DNA of 64,000 bases, from positions 18,455 to 82,454 of the forward strand of contig SRZB01000014.1 of assembly GCA_004793585.1 (NCBI GenBank), in the 5' to 3' direction. The stretch is from Hominisplanchenecus murintestinalis (lineage in GTDB: Bacteria > Bacillota > Clostridia > Lachnospirales > Lachnospiraceae). The translations under genes were made by a program, and so were the position numbers. The notes below the pieces were generated by a model. That model saw nothing but the letters and a program-made list of their open reading frames with translations. It made no database searches and had not been told where the DNA came from. How positions within the stretch are numbered: position 1 is the stretch's first letter; each line of letters starts with the position of its first letter. This document shows positions 1 through 15,000 of this stretch, one piece after another.

Positions 1-3000
1 ATTGACTTTTTCTGCCAGCGCCTGGTAGTCCTCTGATGCATCATACAGCCCGGCCCCCAGCGCCGCCGCATTGGTGGCCTGCCTTCCAGGGTACTTCACG
101 GAGAAGGCTGCATCGTCCTTCGGCTTCATAATCGATACACGATAGCGGTACGGTGTGAGATATTCTTTGGATTCCTTTTCCATATCTGCCACAGGGACGC
201 GGAACATGTAGCGCCCGTCTTCCTCCGTCAGTATACGGGATTTCCCGTCCGCATCCGGCGTCTCTTTCCACATCTGTGCAGCCGCGTCATAGCGGTACAG
301 GATGACATTTACTGCCTTCCTTCCCTGCTCTTCCCCGTTCCGTATGCCGTCTTTGTTTTCATCCACAAACACACTTCCTGCCACTACGGTTTCCGTATCC
401 AGTACATGCAGCCCAAAGTCCAGCATATCCTGCACGGTGGTGTAGCCCATGTGGTAGCTGTAGCCATAGGCGTTCTCTTTCTCTGCCGCCCCGCCCAGCC
501 GGAAGCTCCGGGTGATGCCCTGTGCCTGGTCGGTCAGGTATCCTGCCAGATTCAGGTGGGCATAATCGTTATCCACACTGTCGTCCCCAGCATTCAGGGG
601 CACATAGTATGCATTGGAAGGTTTCTCCATGCGCAGCCTGTACCTGTACGGCCGCCTGGTCTTTCTGTCCAGTACGGGCACATCCCCAAAGCGGTAGTTC
701 CCTTCCGCATCCGTGGTACAGGATGCATATGCCCGGTAGACGCCATCCTGAAGGATTCCGTCTGTCTCCTCGCCCGGCACATCTGTCTCGACAGGTGATA
801 TCCACTCCGGCTCTTCCGGCGTCTCATCGGGCTTCTTATCCGGGTCTTCCTCCCCGGTGGACGGATTCTTATCTCCTGCTCCCTCAGATGGATCCTTATT
901 CTCTGTTTCTGTACCTGCTTCTGTATCTGCCGTACGTTTCACCGCTTTCCTGTCCGGCGCGTTTTCATCTGTCCCGGCTCCTTCTGTGCCTTCAGACGGC
1001 TTCTTATCCGGATCTTCCCCGCCTGTGCCTTCAGACGGCTTCTTATCCGGATCTTCCCCGCCTGTGCCTTCAGGCGGTTCCTTATCAGGGTCTTCCTCTT
1101 CCTTGTCTGCAAACAACGCCAGTCCTGAGGCCGTATCCCCTTCCTCAATGTCCGTACCTTCAATCATTACGTCCAGATATACTTTATGGCCTTCCAGCCC
1201 CGGTTCTGTACCCTGCAGGCCGTCCCAGTCCTTATCGTTCCACACGATTCCTTCGACCAGGCTTCCCCTGTAAGGCATGAACCCGGCATCAATGCCGTCA
1301 TAGCTCTCTGCCAGCACAATGCTGTAGCCGTCCAGCTTGTTTTCATCTGTCTCCTCCGGATCTGCAGTCTTTGGCGCCACCAGGATTTCAGGCGTCATTT
1401 CCGTGGTCGCTTCATCCAAGTCACTGTCCATCACGCCATCTCCTGCCAGATGCCAAGTGACATCGAAGCCTTCCGGAAGCTCCGGAACCCTCAGCTTATA
1501 TCCCAGGATAACCCTGCGTTCCGTGCCGCCTGCTTCTTTCAAGATTCCGTTAGTAGGAAGTCCGTCAAACCGATAAACGCCATTCTCATCCGTTACTGCA
1601 GTGACCAGCCCGTCTTTATCCGGCACAGATACCGGTCTGTCCTCAAGGCCGTCATCGGGAACTTCACCCGCATCTCCTCCCGGATTCTCATCTGGGTTCT
1701 CACCCGTGTTTCCTCCCGGATTCTCGTCTGGGTTTTCACCCGTGTTTCCTCCTGGATTCCCGTCTGGGTTTTCACCTGTGTTTCCTCCTGGATTCCCGTC
1801 TGCTTCCGCCTCCCGGCGTTTTGCTTTCCTGCCTTCCGGCTCTGGCTCCGGTTCCTGTTCCGGCTGGGCGCTCATAAAGGAAATCCACTTATCCGCTTTT
1901 TTCCATTTGCCCTTATCCAGATAGTACTGATCCAGGAATACTTTTATGCCTGCCTGCCGCTTCTCCGTCTCCTGACGGATTCCATCGGCTTCGCCTTTCT
2001 CATCATAATCCTCTGTCCAGGCGGTTCCTGTAATGGAAGTTGTCTGGTATGGGGAGAACCCGGCATTCATGCTGCCGATATCCTCCGAGTACGCCAGGTC
2101 GTAATTCCTGCCGCCAGCCTGACGGTAATTGTAGCTGTTGCCTGAAAAACCGCCTGCAGCTTCCTTCGCAAATACCAGCCAGCCGCTGTTCTCCTCTTCG
2201 GGCCAGGACATATGCAGCCCTTCCCACAGAAGCTTGTTGTCCTTCTCGCTGCCGTCCTCAACCATGTATTTGCTCACAGCATACTGCTTGAGCACTTTCG
2301 CCAGTGTCGCACCGTCCCCGTCTACATGGAGCTGGTAACCTGCAAGACAGCGTGTGCCGTCGATATTCAGGGATGCCGGAAGGTTCCCAAACTTATACGT
2401 CCCGTCTTCTCCCGTCTTTTTCTCCTGCCTGAAATCTTCTGCCTTCGTCCACCTGCCATCTTTATAGTATGCCTGGGTCAATACCAGTTCCAGCCCTTCT
2501 ATCTTCTCTTCGCCTTCGTCCAGAATGCCGTCATGGTTGGCGTCTTTCCAGACTATGCCAAGCAGTGCCGCGTCCTCATAGCGTTTCAGCCCTGCATCCA
2601 GCCCGTCTATATCCGTGCCCTGGCAGGCATCATAGGAGATTCCCTCCACCTCCGCCACATTGACGGGGTTTGCATTCTTCCCTGCCTCGGCAGCTACCAC
2701 GATGTATTCATCCGCCGCCGTCAGCCTGCCGCTGTCCGCATCATCCGAGATGATCCAGTCGCTGTCTTTCGCCCGGTTGCTTCCTGCCCGGTACTTCGTC
2801 ACCGCATAGGTATCCCACAGGCCGTCTGCCGCGCATCTGTCCATATCGATGCGTACCTGGTAGCCATAGATTTTGAAATTGCCAAGTATGATATTCCCAT
2901 CCTCGTCGTACGCATCCTGATGGGTCGGCAGTTTATCAAAACGGTAGCCTCCTGTCACGGCATCCGTCCGGGCTTCTTTGCCTGCAAACCCGTCATCTTT

Positions 3001-6000
3001 CACCCAGTTTCCGTTTTCATAAATGAAACGCTCCAGCTTTACTGTCAATGCCTCTGTAACCGGTTTTTCGTCCGGATCCTGGATGCCGTCATAATTCTTG
3101 TCTTCCCAGACCCATCCGCTGATGCTTCCCGTCGCGTAAGGCAGCTCTCCCGCATTTCCGCTGGCCTTCGTCTCCGGCGCCGCCAGCATATCGTAAATCT
3201 TTCCGTCTGGCGCCATCACGCAGTAGCTGCTGTGTGCCCGTTTGACTTCATCAGCCGCCGGGAGGAATTCCTCATCCTCCATCAGGGTCAGCGGGACTTT
3301 CATTTCATCCGGCTTTCCTTCTTCTGGCTTCGTTTCGCCCGGCTCGCCTGTTCCCGGCCCATCCTGCACTGCTTTTACACCTTCCCGGGCAGCTGCCGCA
3401 TCCGGATCCTCCTGCCTTAAATCGCTCCACTTGAGGCTTTCTTTTCCCTGGCGGTACTTCGTCAGCGTCCAGCCCTGGTTCATGGCATCCATCCGCACCT
3501 GGTATGCTGTCAGCCGCCTTATATTCCCGACTTCCAGCATCGCAGGGATATCCGCAAACTCATACCTTCCGTTTTCGTCAGTAAGCGTCGTGGCATATCC
3601 TGCCTGAGACAGCTCCCACTCACCCTTCTTTGACAGATAGTACTGATCCAGGTATACCGTCTGCCCTTCGATTGGGACGTCCACGGTCTTATCACTCTGC
3701 CGTATGCCATCATAATCCTTGTCGTTCCATACCCAGCCATACATGGTGGTCGTTTCCAGCTCTTTCAGGCCCACATCCGGGCCATGCGCATTGGTCCCTG
3801 TCAGGATATCATATTCCCTGCCTGCATATTCAAACACATATGCGCCTTTGTCATCATTCGTCCCTTTTGCCGCCTCTTTTGCCGTCACGCTGAATTCCCG
3901 TTCCGTTGTCCCGTCGCGGTCTACCAGCGGGTAATCTTCGCCTAAATCCATCGTACCCACGGCATCACTGTCGATCTCATTATCCTGCCCTTTATGGTAC
4001 CAGGTGGTCTCATAACCTGTTATCTTCTCCTGGCGCGGCAGCGTCATCTTATACCCTGCCAGATACCACTTTCCTTCCTTCTCGATATGCACCGGGAGCC
4101 CTTCAAAGAGGTATCTGCCGTCATCGCCCGTAACTGCCTGTGCATATCCTGCCTGTTCTTTCGTCCACTCTCCATCTGCATCCAGGTAATACTGGTCAAT
4201 GGTAAGTGTTAATCTCGGGAAGCCCTCTTCATCTTCCTGATGGATGCCGTCATACGCTTTCTCCTTCCAGATAAGCCCTGACAGGCTTCCTGTTTCCGGC
4301 CCTTTCAGGCCGCCGTCATAGCCGCCTATATTTCCGCCGCCCTGGACGATGTCATATTTAACCTTTCCTTCATTCAGGCAGTAGTCCTCATTATGCGGCT
4401 GTCTGGATGTGCTTGCCGCTGCGAAGTAATCCTTCTCCACAGGCGCCGTTCCTTTTGTCAGGTACAGGTCTGTCACTGCCAGGTCGCTGTCCACAGACGT
4501 ATCCTTTCCCTGGTGGTACCTGGTGACACGGTAGCCCTCCGGAAGCTCCTTAAGCTTCAGCCTGTAGTACGTCACATGCCAGCTTCCTGCATCCGGGTCT
4601 TCATAGTAAGTCCCTACATTATTGAAGGTATAGTGCCCTGTGCTGTCTGTAACGGCTTCCCTTTCATCCAGTTTGCGGAAGTCCCCGGAATCCCGGATAT
4701 ACCGTTCCAGTACCACGGTTACGCCTGGAATGCCCGGCTCCGCCATATCGTCCGGATCATCTGGATCCACTTCCGTTTTGCGGATGCCGTCGTAGTCCCT
4801 GTCATTCCAGATGATACCTTTCACCTGGATTTTCTCGAACTCTTTCAAGCCGCCGTCGTGAATCAGCCGGCTGCCGCCATCCGTCACATCGTAAAGCTTC
4901 CTTCCGTAAGGCATCAGGTTTTTGGGATCTGCCCCCTCCTGCGCCTCATTAGCCAGCACGATTGGCATCATGTCGATATCCGTCAGATAATATGCTTTCT
5001 TTCCGTCCGGCGTGTCTTTCGCCTCTGTCAGCATATCGCTGTCCAGCTCTTCGCCAAGCTCTTTATCCGGCCTGTTCTGATACTTAGTGACCGCATAGTG
5101 CGCAGGCAGCCCCTCTAAAACATCCTTATCAATGCGGAGCCTGTATCCTGCCAGGCAGGCGGGCCCGCCATCCGGCGTATAGGTGGTTTTTTCCTGGAAC
5201 ACGAAATTCCCGGCATCCGTAGTCGTCTTTTGGGATGTAAAACGCTCCTCCTGCTGTTTCCACTGCATTGCCTCATTATCCCAGTAATACCTCTCCACAG
5301 TCACGGCCACGCCGCCGATGCCTGGTTCCAGCCCTTCCTGGATGCCGTTGTAGTTCCCGTCACTCCAGATCGTATCGCCCAGGAAGCCTCTTCCGGCATC
5401 TACAAAGCCAAGCCCCAGCTGCATCTTATGCTTATATCCCTGGCCAAGCGCGTCATACAGCGGCCTGCCGTCTTCTCCCAGCTCATACTGCACTTCGAAA
5501 GGCTTCGTCTGCATGGAAAGGCCGACTTTCTCCAAATCATTGTCGTTCTCTGCCGCCAGGGCACTGTCATTGTGCTTGTAAGGCGTCGGCTTTAAAATAA
5601 CCGCGTCATCTTCATTCTCTGCCTTAACCAGATACCATCCCGGGCGTACCCGGAACGCGAACTTCCCGTTCTCCGCACTGGCCAAATCTGAAACATCTGT
5701 AATTTCTGTCAGGATAGATGCCGGCTTTCCGTCAATGTCGTTTGCTTCTTTAAGCTCTTCTGTATCCGGGTCATACTCATACAGCGTCACCCGTACTTTT
5801 CCGAGCTTATCCTCGCTGTCATCCATGAAACCGTCGATATCCGGCGTATCCTCCCCGCTGTCCGGGTCCATGTGCTCATCAAACCATGCCCAGCCGCCTA
5901 TCGTATGCGGCCTGCCGATTCCCACATTGTAGGAAGTCATGGCCAGGTCATAACGCTGGTGTGGCGTCAGCCCGTCTGCGCCCACCGTAGTGTCATCCAT

Positions 6001-9000
6001 ATCTGCCGCATTTACCTGGATCACATCCCTTGTCTGCGCCACCAGGCTGGTCACTGCCATCGCATCTCCCGGCGCATCTCCTACGCCTTCATTCCCCAGG
6101 TCAGGGAGCGTGTCACCCTTACGGTAAATATCAAGCTTTGTCTTTGTGTCACCGATATCCAGCGTCGTTACCGCATAGTTCGCCAGGCTCTCCGGGAAGG
6201 TAAACCGCAGTCTGTATCTGCCGGGCTTCAGGTCTGAAAGCATGTAGTAGCCTTTGTGCCCGAAGTAGTCGCTCTCTGAGATATAAGCCGCTGCCGGCCC
6301 ACAGTCCGTGTAACGGTTAATCTGGTTCTCACCAGTTGTCTGTATCTCGCCCGTAGCCTCGTCAATGAGCGCATACTTCACGCCTTCCCCATCACGCTTC
6401 ACTTCTGTAATAGCCTCGCCGTTCCGGTTCACCACATAGCCATTCTCGCTCAGCAGCTCCACTTTCACATGGTTGATTCCCGGGTCATCCGGTATACCGT
6501 CGAAGTCCAGGTCTGTCGTAAGTTTTGATACCTGGAGCCGCCCGTTCGTGCCTTCTTCGTATTCTGCCTCATTCATCAGCGTATCATAGTTAAAGTCATG
6601 CCATATATAGCTTCCGATATACCCCCTGCCTTCCGGCGCATTCAGATATACTCCGGCTTTACTGTTCTCTCCGGTCATGCCTGCGCCCACGGCATGGTGT
6701 ACAAAAGTATTCCATCCGCAGTAACCCTTGGAATCAATGAACTGTGTGCTGGCGTCTCCTGAAACATCCCCTACGTATTTCGGCACGTTCAGCGGTGCGT
6801 GCATGGAGTAGCTCATTTCAATACGGTTATAGTCTTTGATATAGTAACTCTTATCTTCCATCTCCATCCAGATGGAACGTATCGCCTTAATGGCAGCCTC
6901 ATACGCGTCCGGATTATTTTTCGTAGCGGCAATCAGGTCTGCCAGCCTCACCATCTTCCGGCTCTTCTTCCTGGCGTCATCCCCGATCAGGACGCCGTAG
7001 AAGTACATATCCTTGGTTCCGAACTCCATGCCCTGGGACTCATCCGCCTTATATGGCGGCAGCGCAGAGACATCTAATGGCTTATAGGTATTTCCTGTCT
7101 GTTCAAAGGGGCCTACCCATATATCATAGTCCTTCGGGTGCGCCGCATCCTTCGTCATCTCCAGCAGCTCCCCTTCCGGGAACTCCGTAGACTTGTTCGG
7201 GTCATATACCCTTACCTCTATCGAATCAGGCAGCAGCCAGCCGTTCCATGAGGAATCCCTCGGGATCTGGTTATTTGCCGTGTCGCCGCTGTAGGTCTGG
7301 CTGTCCCCCAGGTGCGGGAGCACATCATACAGGGATACTTCACTGTGCTCTTTCGGGTCCCCGGTAGACTGGTTCATGACAGATACATGGAACGTATAGT
7401 CCGTCCCTTCCGGCACGCTGGCCGGGCCGCTGTTATAATCGTAGTCGCTGTGGATCTGGCTGTCTACCTTCTTGATCTGCTTGAGGGTCGGCTCCTCCTT
7501 GAAGCTGAGCCCTGAAATCGTACGCCGTAAGGACATCTCCACGGTCATCCCATTGTCATTCACATCACGGGAGTCTGTTACCAGGCCGCAGCTTCCGAAC
7601 CCGTCCTCTGCCGTCGGGATATATGGCGTATAGTTGCCCTTTTTAAACCCATAGCCATAGGACTCCATCAGCTCCTGGGAAACAGCGGCGCCCCTGTCTG
7701 CATTGATTGGCATCATGAATTCTATCATCAGGCGCTGGCCGGGCCACAGCCTGCCTTTAAACTTGAACAGCGCTATCCGCCGCTGGCGCCCGGTCGCCAG
7801 GTTAACCACCTTATCCACAAAGTATGGGTCTTCTGACAATTCTACTTCTATATCATCGCTGTCTACCAGCTCTGGTATCGGCTGCCCTTCCTCGTCCAGA
7901 ATCAATTCACCTGTATCAGGGTCTATCTTATCCTGCACCAGGGTCCAAGTCCAGTGGGGAACTGCATCGTCCAGATTTTTCAGCGGATTCTGCGGGCTTC
8001 CCCCCGTTTTTGAGTAACTGTCGCTCAAATAATCCGGGTCGTCCCCCAGCAGGCTGGAGTATGGGACATACGTCAGGTCTTTCAGGTTCTGGATATACGG
8101 GACCACTACGGAAATGTTCGGGTCTGTCAGCGTATCCTCTTCCTTTATTTCCTTTTGCACGATATTCCCTTCGCTGTCTGTCTCTGTCCGCACCGGCCAG
8201 GTATACTTTTTCTGGTCGAGCTGCTCAACACTGTAATTTACCGCAGTCACACGGTACTTCATCATCTTGCTCGTGCTTGGGTCTATGATCAGGCCGCCTT
8301 CATTCTTCCTCCAGTGGTAGCTTGTAATACCAGAACCGCCGAAATAACTCATTTCCATCCGGAATCCGAAATACGGAAGCTCAGGGTCTACATAAATTCC
8401 GGCACGCGCCCGTTTTCCCATCTCCAGGTATTTCAAATCATCATACCGTGTCAGACACTGTACAAAGTAGTTCGAATGGATAACTACCGTTGGATCACCG
8501 GAAGATGTTGCCGCCTGTACATAGGCACAGTTCCTTTTGACATCCTCTGCTACCTCTTCTACATTCAGGCGCATCGGGTCCACATCATCCATCTCCTGGG
8601 AGCCGTCTGTATCCGGGTCGGCATCTACTGCCAGACGGAACCCTGACGGCACCGGATGGTAGACGGGCGCCACATTGTCTGCATAATTAAGCCCTGCTTT
8701 TACCACAAAGCGTACCTGGCGTATATTCGCAGGGATGCCGTCCCTCGAATCCCGGATCGTCCCGTTCTCCGTAAGGCTGTATCCCTCCTGCTTGCCAAGC
8801 TGTATCCAGGAACCGTCATCATAGGCTGCCCTGTCCTCCCGGGAATCAGGGTACAGGTAGCCGTCCTCTGCGTGGGGATCCGGGCTGGTACGGGCAAACA
8901 CATAAACTTTGAGCTGCTGCTCCAGAACCTCTTTCTCTTCTTCCGCCAGGGTATCCGGCACTTCCCACACACCGGTGCGGATCTCACGTATCCTTGGCGT

Positions 9001-12000
9001 AACCTCTGCGCCTGTGACCGGCGCGATTTCCCCCGTAGGCTCATTTGTCCCATGAAACGGCAGTGCAAAGTCAACAATAAACCGGTTCACTGCGCCGCCT
9101 TTGTTCTGCGCCTGGTCGATCAGGTACTGGATCTGGGTCGCCCCTTTTGTATGGATGTCTGTCGCCGTGACCACCTGCTCATCCTCATCCAGGATGGAAG
9201 TCCTCTTGATGCCTGTATCCACACGGGCGACGCCGTCCGGTTTCCGGAGCGTAAACGCTGCCGTCCTCGCCGCGGTATACACATCCGCATAATCCCCGTC
9301 CCTATCATGATCTACAGCGTCTTTTGAGTCTTCTGCGCCTTCTCCAGGCTCAGCCTCCGCATCCTTCGCCTGTGACATCCAGAGTATCAGATCCTGGGGC
9401 TGATCCTGCAGCTGATCCGAATCTTCATTAAAATGTCCGTCCATTTCATGTACGGTCACATAGGTCTGGCAGTCCTCGGCAGACCAGAGGTCAGGCTCCG
9501 TATAGACACTGGATTCTTCGCCCAGGTTATCTACCCTCGTCTTTATCCTCACGCGCACCCAGCTTCCTGTACTCAGATGGCCTCCGGGCATCGCTCCGTC
9601 ATACATGGAGTCATAACCATGATAATTCTCATCGGCCGGCGTGTTAAGCTCTACCACCACGCTCTCCGCTTCATGATGCTTCTCTTTATCCGTATTCATA
9701 TACTCCGGAAGTCCTGACGGGTTATCCAGCTCGTGATAATCTGTTTTATGCCTGATATCCAGGTTCCAGCCGGATTCCTCCGCCAAAAGCTCCTCCATGG
9801 ATACCGTAACCGGATCCCCGCCTTTGCGCGCATCGTAATATTCTACAATAATGTCATCTTTATCATAGGTGTCATCCTCATCCCAGAACGTAACCTCCCG
9901 GGGCAGGTCGAATACAAACGTCAGCTTGGAATGGTGCAGCGCGCCTCCATAGCGGTAATCCGAAGCGGATGCCGGATGGTTCCATATCCTGGATGTATAC
10001 CAGAGTACATCGCCATATTCCAGGGGCGTATTTGCATCCGGATACGTATTTGGCAGTTTCGTGCTGCTGTTTATGCTGTATCCCATGCCGGCTTCATTTT
10101 TCGTAAACCCTACCGTGCTGTCCGAAGTCACGCGCGGCATCTTTGTATACAGCCGGGTCCTGTTGTACAGGCCTTTATCCGAAACCTGCAGCGTCTTATC
10201 CCCTGTATCCGGGTGCGTATTCGCGCCGCTGGCATTAAAGTCTTTCTGCTCCTCTGTCAGTATCAGGGGGTTTCTGATATTCGCCGCGTAATGCTCCACG
10301 TTAAACTCAGAAGTTTCCTCGTACGCCCAGCCGCTGTCAAAGAAAGCCCGCCTTCCATATGTCGGATCCGCATTCAGGTCTCCTTCCAGATAATTCGCTA
10401 CCCGGTCCAGACGCAGTACATCATTCATCTGATAGTTTGAAGAACCTGAAAGCTCCAGATAAGTCCCTACCCTGTAACGTCCGCCATTGTCCCACAAATA
10501 ACTGAACCCATCCATCTTACTGCCCAGGTAGGTCCGGATATCTTCATATTGCCTATATTTCGTAGTATCCCGTTTCGTCTGTCCATCCGTACCCTTCACA
10601 GACAGGTTCGGAAGCTCCTCTGCAAATACTTTGAAGGAGAAAATCCTCAAATCCCCTGACAGGATCCTGGCCTCTAAATTCTTCTGCGCCAAATCGCCGT
10701 GGGAATTCAGGTTTGCCTCAATCCTCACCAGGTAGCGTCCTTCCGTCTTCCCCGTAGCCTCCCCGTCTTCATATTCCGGTATCTCCACATACTGCACTGC
10801 TGCGTCGTAGAGCTGCTTCTCTGCCTCGTCCGCCGGGGAAATCGTGTTTACCTGGGGATTTGCCCTCTTGTTCAGCTCCCATGCAATCGGGCGCACGGCA
10901 TTCGATGCATTATCCTCCGTATAGGCCTTGCCGTCCGCAGCCATCGGAACGATGCCCGCCGGAAGCAGCACGCTTATTACCGGATGGTACAAGGTGCCCA
11001 TAGAACCGCCATTTATGGAATAGCTGTTGCTGTGCAGGGATGAACTCAGCCCATAGTAGCCGCCGTCACTGTATTCATGTATCCAGTAGCGGTTTTCTAC
11101 ATTCACATTGATCCGTGCGGTATCGCCTTCGGTATCCACATAGTAACCGGCCCTTGACCTGCCGGTCATGTCTGTATCTGCCGTGTCACTGACGGTAGAC
11201 CACAGGCGCATCACAGGCTTCCTCATCTCTGCCCGGGTTCCCGTTACGGCACACAGATCTGCTTTCGCCCCCGTCCGGTACGCCCCGTAAGTTTTATTGG
11301 TGTTCACTCCGTCGGAACCGTCCGCCGTCTCCTGTGCCTCGCTGCACTGGACGTTATATCCGTCCACACTCGGCGTATTCGGAGACCCTGTCGGGTTCAC
11401 GTAATTATAATAGCCGCTGCTTGACCAGGAGGACATGTAGTCCATTCCGTGGATCTGGTAATGGGCGTCTTTATAACGGTTCGCGCCGCACCATTGAGAA
11501 ATATCATAGATCTGGTAATAATAGTAGTTCTCACCTGTAATGGCCGGTTTCACCCGGAGCCTGTCGTACCACCTGCCATTTGTACTTGTGCTCTGCACAT
11601 GGCACTTGATATCCAGCCTCATCTGATACCCCGAACCACTGCCTCTTCCGAACCAGCGTTTCAGCGGATGGCTTACGGCAATCTTCACCACATAAGGTAC
11701 TGTATCTTCCCCCTGGTAATAACTTGTATCCATCGTGCCGTTCCACTGCGGGTCCTGCACCTGGTTTGGCGCCCGGTACCCCTTGTCATTTTCCGGCGTC
11801 TGGACCAGTTCTGCATGGATAGCGTCAGCCGGGATGTCCGCGCCCCAGGTATTTGGCGCCGTCAGGTATTTCCCGGCTATCTGGAGGTTCCCGTCCGCAT
11901 CCCTCAGCGGCTCTGTCCCCAAGGGGAACGTATAGGTAAATTCTACCCCGTCCAGGCCCCAGTCGCCATAATTGCTTGCGGTGAGCCGTGCCGTATACGT

Positions 12001-15000
12001 CTGCTGGTACTCCATCATCGTAATGTAGCGGTTGAACAGGTAATCATTCGCGGAGCGGATATAGGACTCCCAGCTTCCAGAACGCGGCCAGTCATTCGGA
12101 TAATGCTTCCCTGCCAGATAACGCTTCGCTGCGTCGTGGACATTGAACTGGGAATATCCGTTCTCATTTGCCAGGTCAGGAATCATCTGGCTCGCCGCGT
12201 TCAGCCATGCTTTCTGCAGATGTGTCCGCACCTCGCTCCATACAATCGGCGTGCGCTCCTCACCCTCGCCGGCCTGCTCCCAGTTCTGGCTGGATGCTGT
12301 CCTCGGGCCTGTCACATACGCATAGTAATCGCGGTTTGCACTATCTGCCCCCCTATACTGTATCTGGACAGGAAGCCCGTCTATGTTCCCTGAGCCAAGT
12401 ATCGGCGTATAGACTGCCCTCTGGACATACGATCCTGTCGCTATATCATAGTCCATAAACCGGCCGTCATTGCCCCAGGCGCTTCCATTATTCGCCGTTC
12501 CGGGGATGTACAGCTTACTCCTGCCGAACATCTCATACCTGTCAATCTGATCGTTTTTGTCACCCGAAAATCCTACGTCATGGATCAGGTGATCCATATC
12601 CATCAGTTTATCCGCCGTCTCCAGCTGGCGGTTTATCATCCCTCCGCTGTTATTCCCTGTCGCAAGGGGCCAGGCCTGCCCCGTATACCCCTGGGACCAG
12701 TATTCGCCTACCCTTGGGAAATACGAAGGGGACTGATCCGCCGCTGTGCCCAGGTTCCTGTCCTGGTCAGTCATAACCATAGGCAGTCCGTCCTGATGTG
12801 CTGTTGCCGAATAGTAGAAAGATATCTGATCTCCCACTTCCATGCGCAGCTTCCCGTCTGCCCCGCTTACAGGACAAATCCTGTATACGGTATACTCTGC
12901 TTCTTTGGACACTCCGGCAGCCCTCGGATCCAAATCCCTGTACTCTTTCCCGCCATAGCCTGAGCCGCCGTAGCCTGTCGACGCATGGTCCATATAGACC
13001 ATCGCGCCGCCATAGTCTGGTGCAGTCACCGTACCCAAGTTCGTTACTTCCCAGTCGGCATCTGCATTTTTTACCTGCCCGTTTGCATCCGTCCAGACAA
13101 TGTGCAGCCCGCTCATATCCCCGCCTGCGGCGGCTTCCAAAGCTGTCTGGTCCGCATACTGGGATGGGAATTTATCATAAAATACCGGGTTCAGGAGCGC
13201 GCCCTGAACCGCCTCGCCGCTCGCTGCCGTACTTAAGTTTATCAAGGTGCTCTTATACCAGAACGTTTCATTCGGGCGGTATCCTGTCTTCTGCGCCTTT
13301 GACGGATTGTATTCACCAGATGCCTCTTCCTCTGTCCCAAACACCTGCGTCTGGAACTGTACGACCGGAATCTCCCTCCGTATAGACGGGGCCGTCTGTA
13401 CGGCATGGTTCATCACCGTCTTTTTCACTTCTCCCAGATGTTCTTCTTCAGTATGCACATGGGTGTACACTTCATCCATCGTCAGAAGCGACGTAAAGGT
13501 ATCTGCCGCTGCAGTGTTTTTACCTCCCAGACGCTCATCCTGATAGCGTCCCACACCGTTAAAGACAACCTTATCCATCGCCTGCCCCGCCGGGACGTCA
13601 TAGTACGTCCAGCGTACCCGGATAACCCTGGAAAGCATTGCCTCCAACTCTTCCGGATTGTCCTTATAGTCTGCGGCGTTTACCCACTGTCCGTTATTGA
13701 TATCTTCCTCCGTCCGGCTCATATTGTTATACGCGTTGGGATCATAGCCGTCCGGCTTTGCTGTACTGCTTTCATTCAGTACATAATACTCTATCTTGAC
13801 CGGGGGCCTGGGGCTGATGGCGTTCTCCGCCAGCCCCGCCGGGTAATCTATGCTGCACAGCTCTGTAAGCTCGAAGCCCTGCAGATAACGGTCTCCCACC
13901 TTTTTCAAAAAGCTGGCCGTCTCCTGTATCTCCTGCGTGTGCTGCGTATAATTCTTTATGCCCTGGACGGTCACTTTGCCAGGCTGGCCGTCATAAACGC
14001 CCTGTGCTTCCGGTGCAAACGCAAAACTTATCGCCAGATCAGACCGAAGCCTTGTAAACAGCGCTCCTGCGTCTATTCGGGATGCATACTGGCTGCGTCC
14101 GTCCAGCACCACGTTGCTTACCGTATTCCGCCAGTAGCTGACATCCGTATTGCTGTTTCCGCTTGTCGTCCCATTATCCGACTCGTTCCGGTAATAGTTT
14201 ACGGTCCCTCTTCCGGCGCCGGATATATTCTCCCGGCCATAGTTAATCCGGTACTGGGTATATCCATGTTTAATCCGGCTGGTCGTATACAGCCAGCTGG
14301 TCATAAGCTGCCCCTGGAAATTCTTGCCGAACTCATCCGTCAGCTGGGTGACAATGCGCAGCGTCACCGCCTTGCCCTGTTTAATCTGTGCCGCATCGCC
14401 TTCCGTCCCCAGGTGGAATACCACCTGCTTAATATCTGTCAGCGCAGCGTCATCCGCCGCAGCTTCATCCCTGGAATAATCTGTCCCTTTTGTCAGCTCC
14501 GCTCCTCCCGTCCCCGGAAGATTTGCGGTAATCTGATCCGCAGGAATATCCGTGGTATTGCTGATAACCTCCCACTTCACAATCCGTTGTCCTGTGGCCG
14601 TGTCAAACCGCAGGTCTGTTTTTTCCTGGGGAATCGGCGCGCTGGCGTCCGACTGTACCGTGACTTTATATTCCACATAATCCCACGGCATCAGATGATC
14701 CTTGTCGATTTCTGTACGCGGCGCTGCTGCCGAACAGTCGTCTAAATCATAAGCAAACTTATTCGTATCACTGTTCCTGGTCACACTTACCAGGAGGTTC
14801 CCTACCAGGTTTGACAAATAACTGTCGGCTTTCTTCACCGTGCCGCTCAGTTCGCTGAATGTCCCGTGGTTCGGGTCAATCGTGGTAAATGTTGTCGCCA
14901 GGTTATTTGTTATAAGCACGTCAACCCCATAGCCGTTCGGACTTTTTCCAAAGGTCGGTGTTGAGTCCTCATCCCAATCCCTGTAATTTTCCCCTTCAAA

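Larger units (their letters stand above)
1..6660 (-). repeat. Array of at least eleven SdrD-B/Cna-B-like modules inside the giant gene
   Basis: Each module opens with a variant of GxxWxDxxxDG and continues into an Ig-like beta fold, usually closing with DAGL, DGGLK or DAGF. The opening motif lies near positions 6600, 5890, 5365, 4820, 4270, 3735, 3100, 2540, 2000, 1230 and 330. Clear examples are GIVWNDKDWDG near 1220, SGWVWEDKNYDG near 3100 and GIIWNDRDYDG near 4800. Spacing is about 530-770 bases, larger than in staphylococcal Sdr proteins because each unit carries an extra segment and some carry Pro/Glu/Gly-rich linkers. In SdrD-type domains the Asp/Asn loop binds calcium; that is family knowledge, not shown here. 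The array continues past the left edge. Confidence 0.82.
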
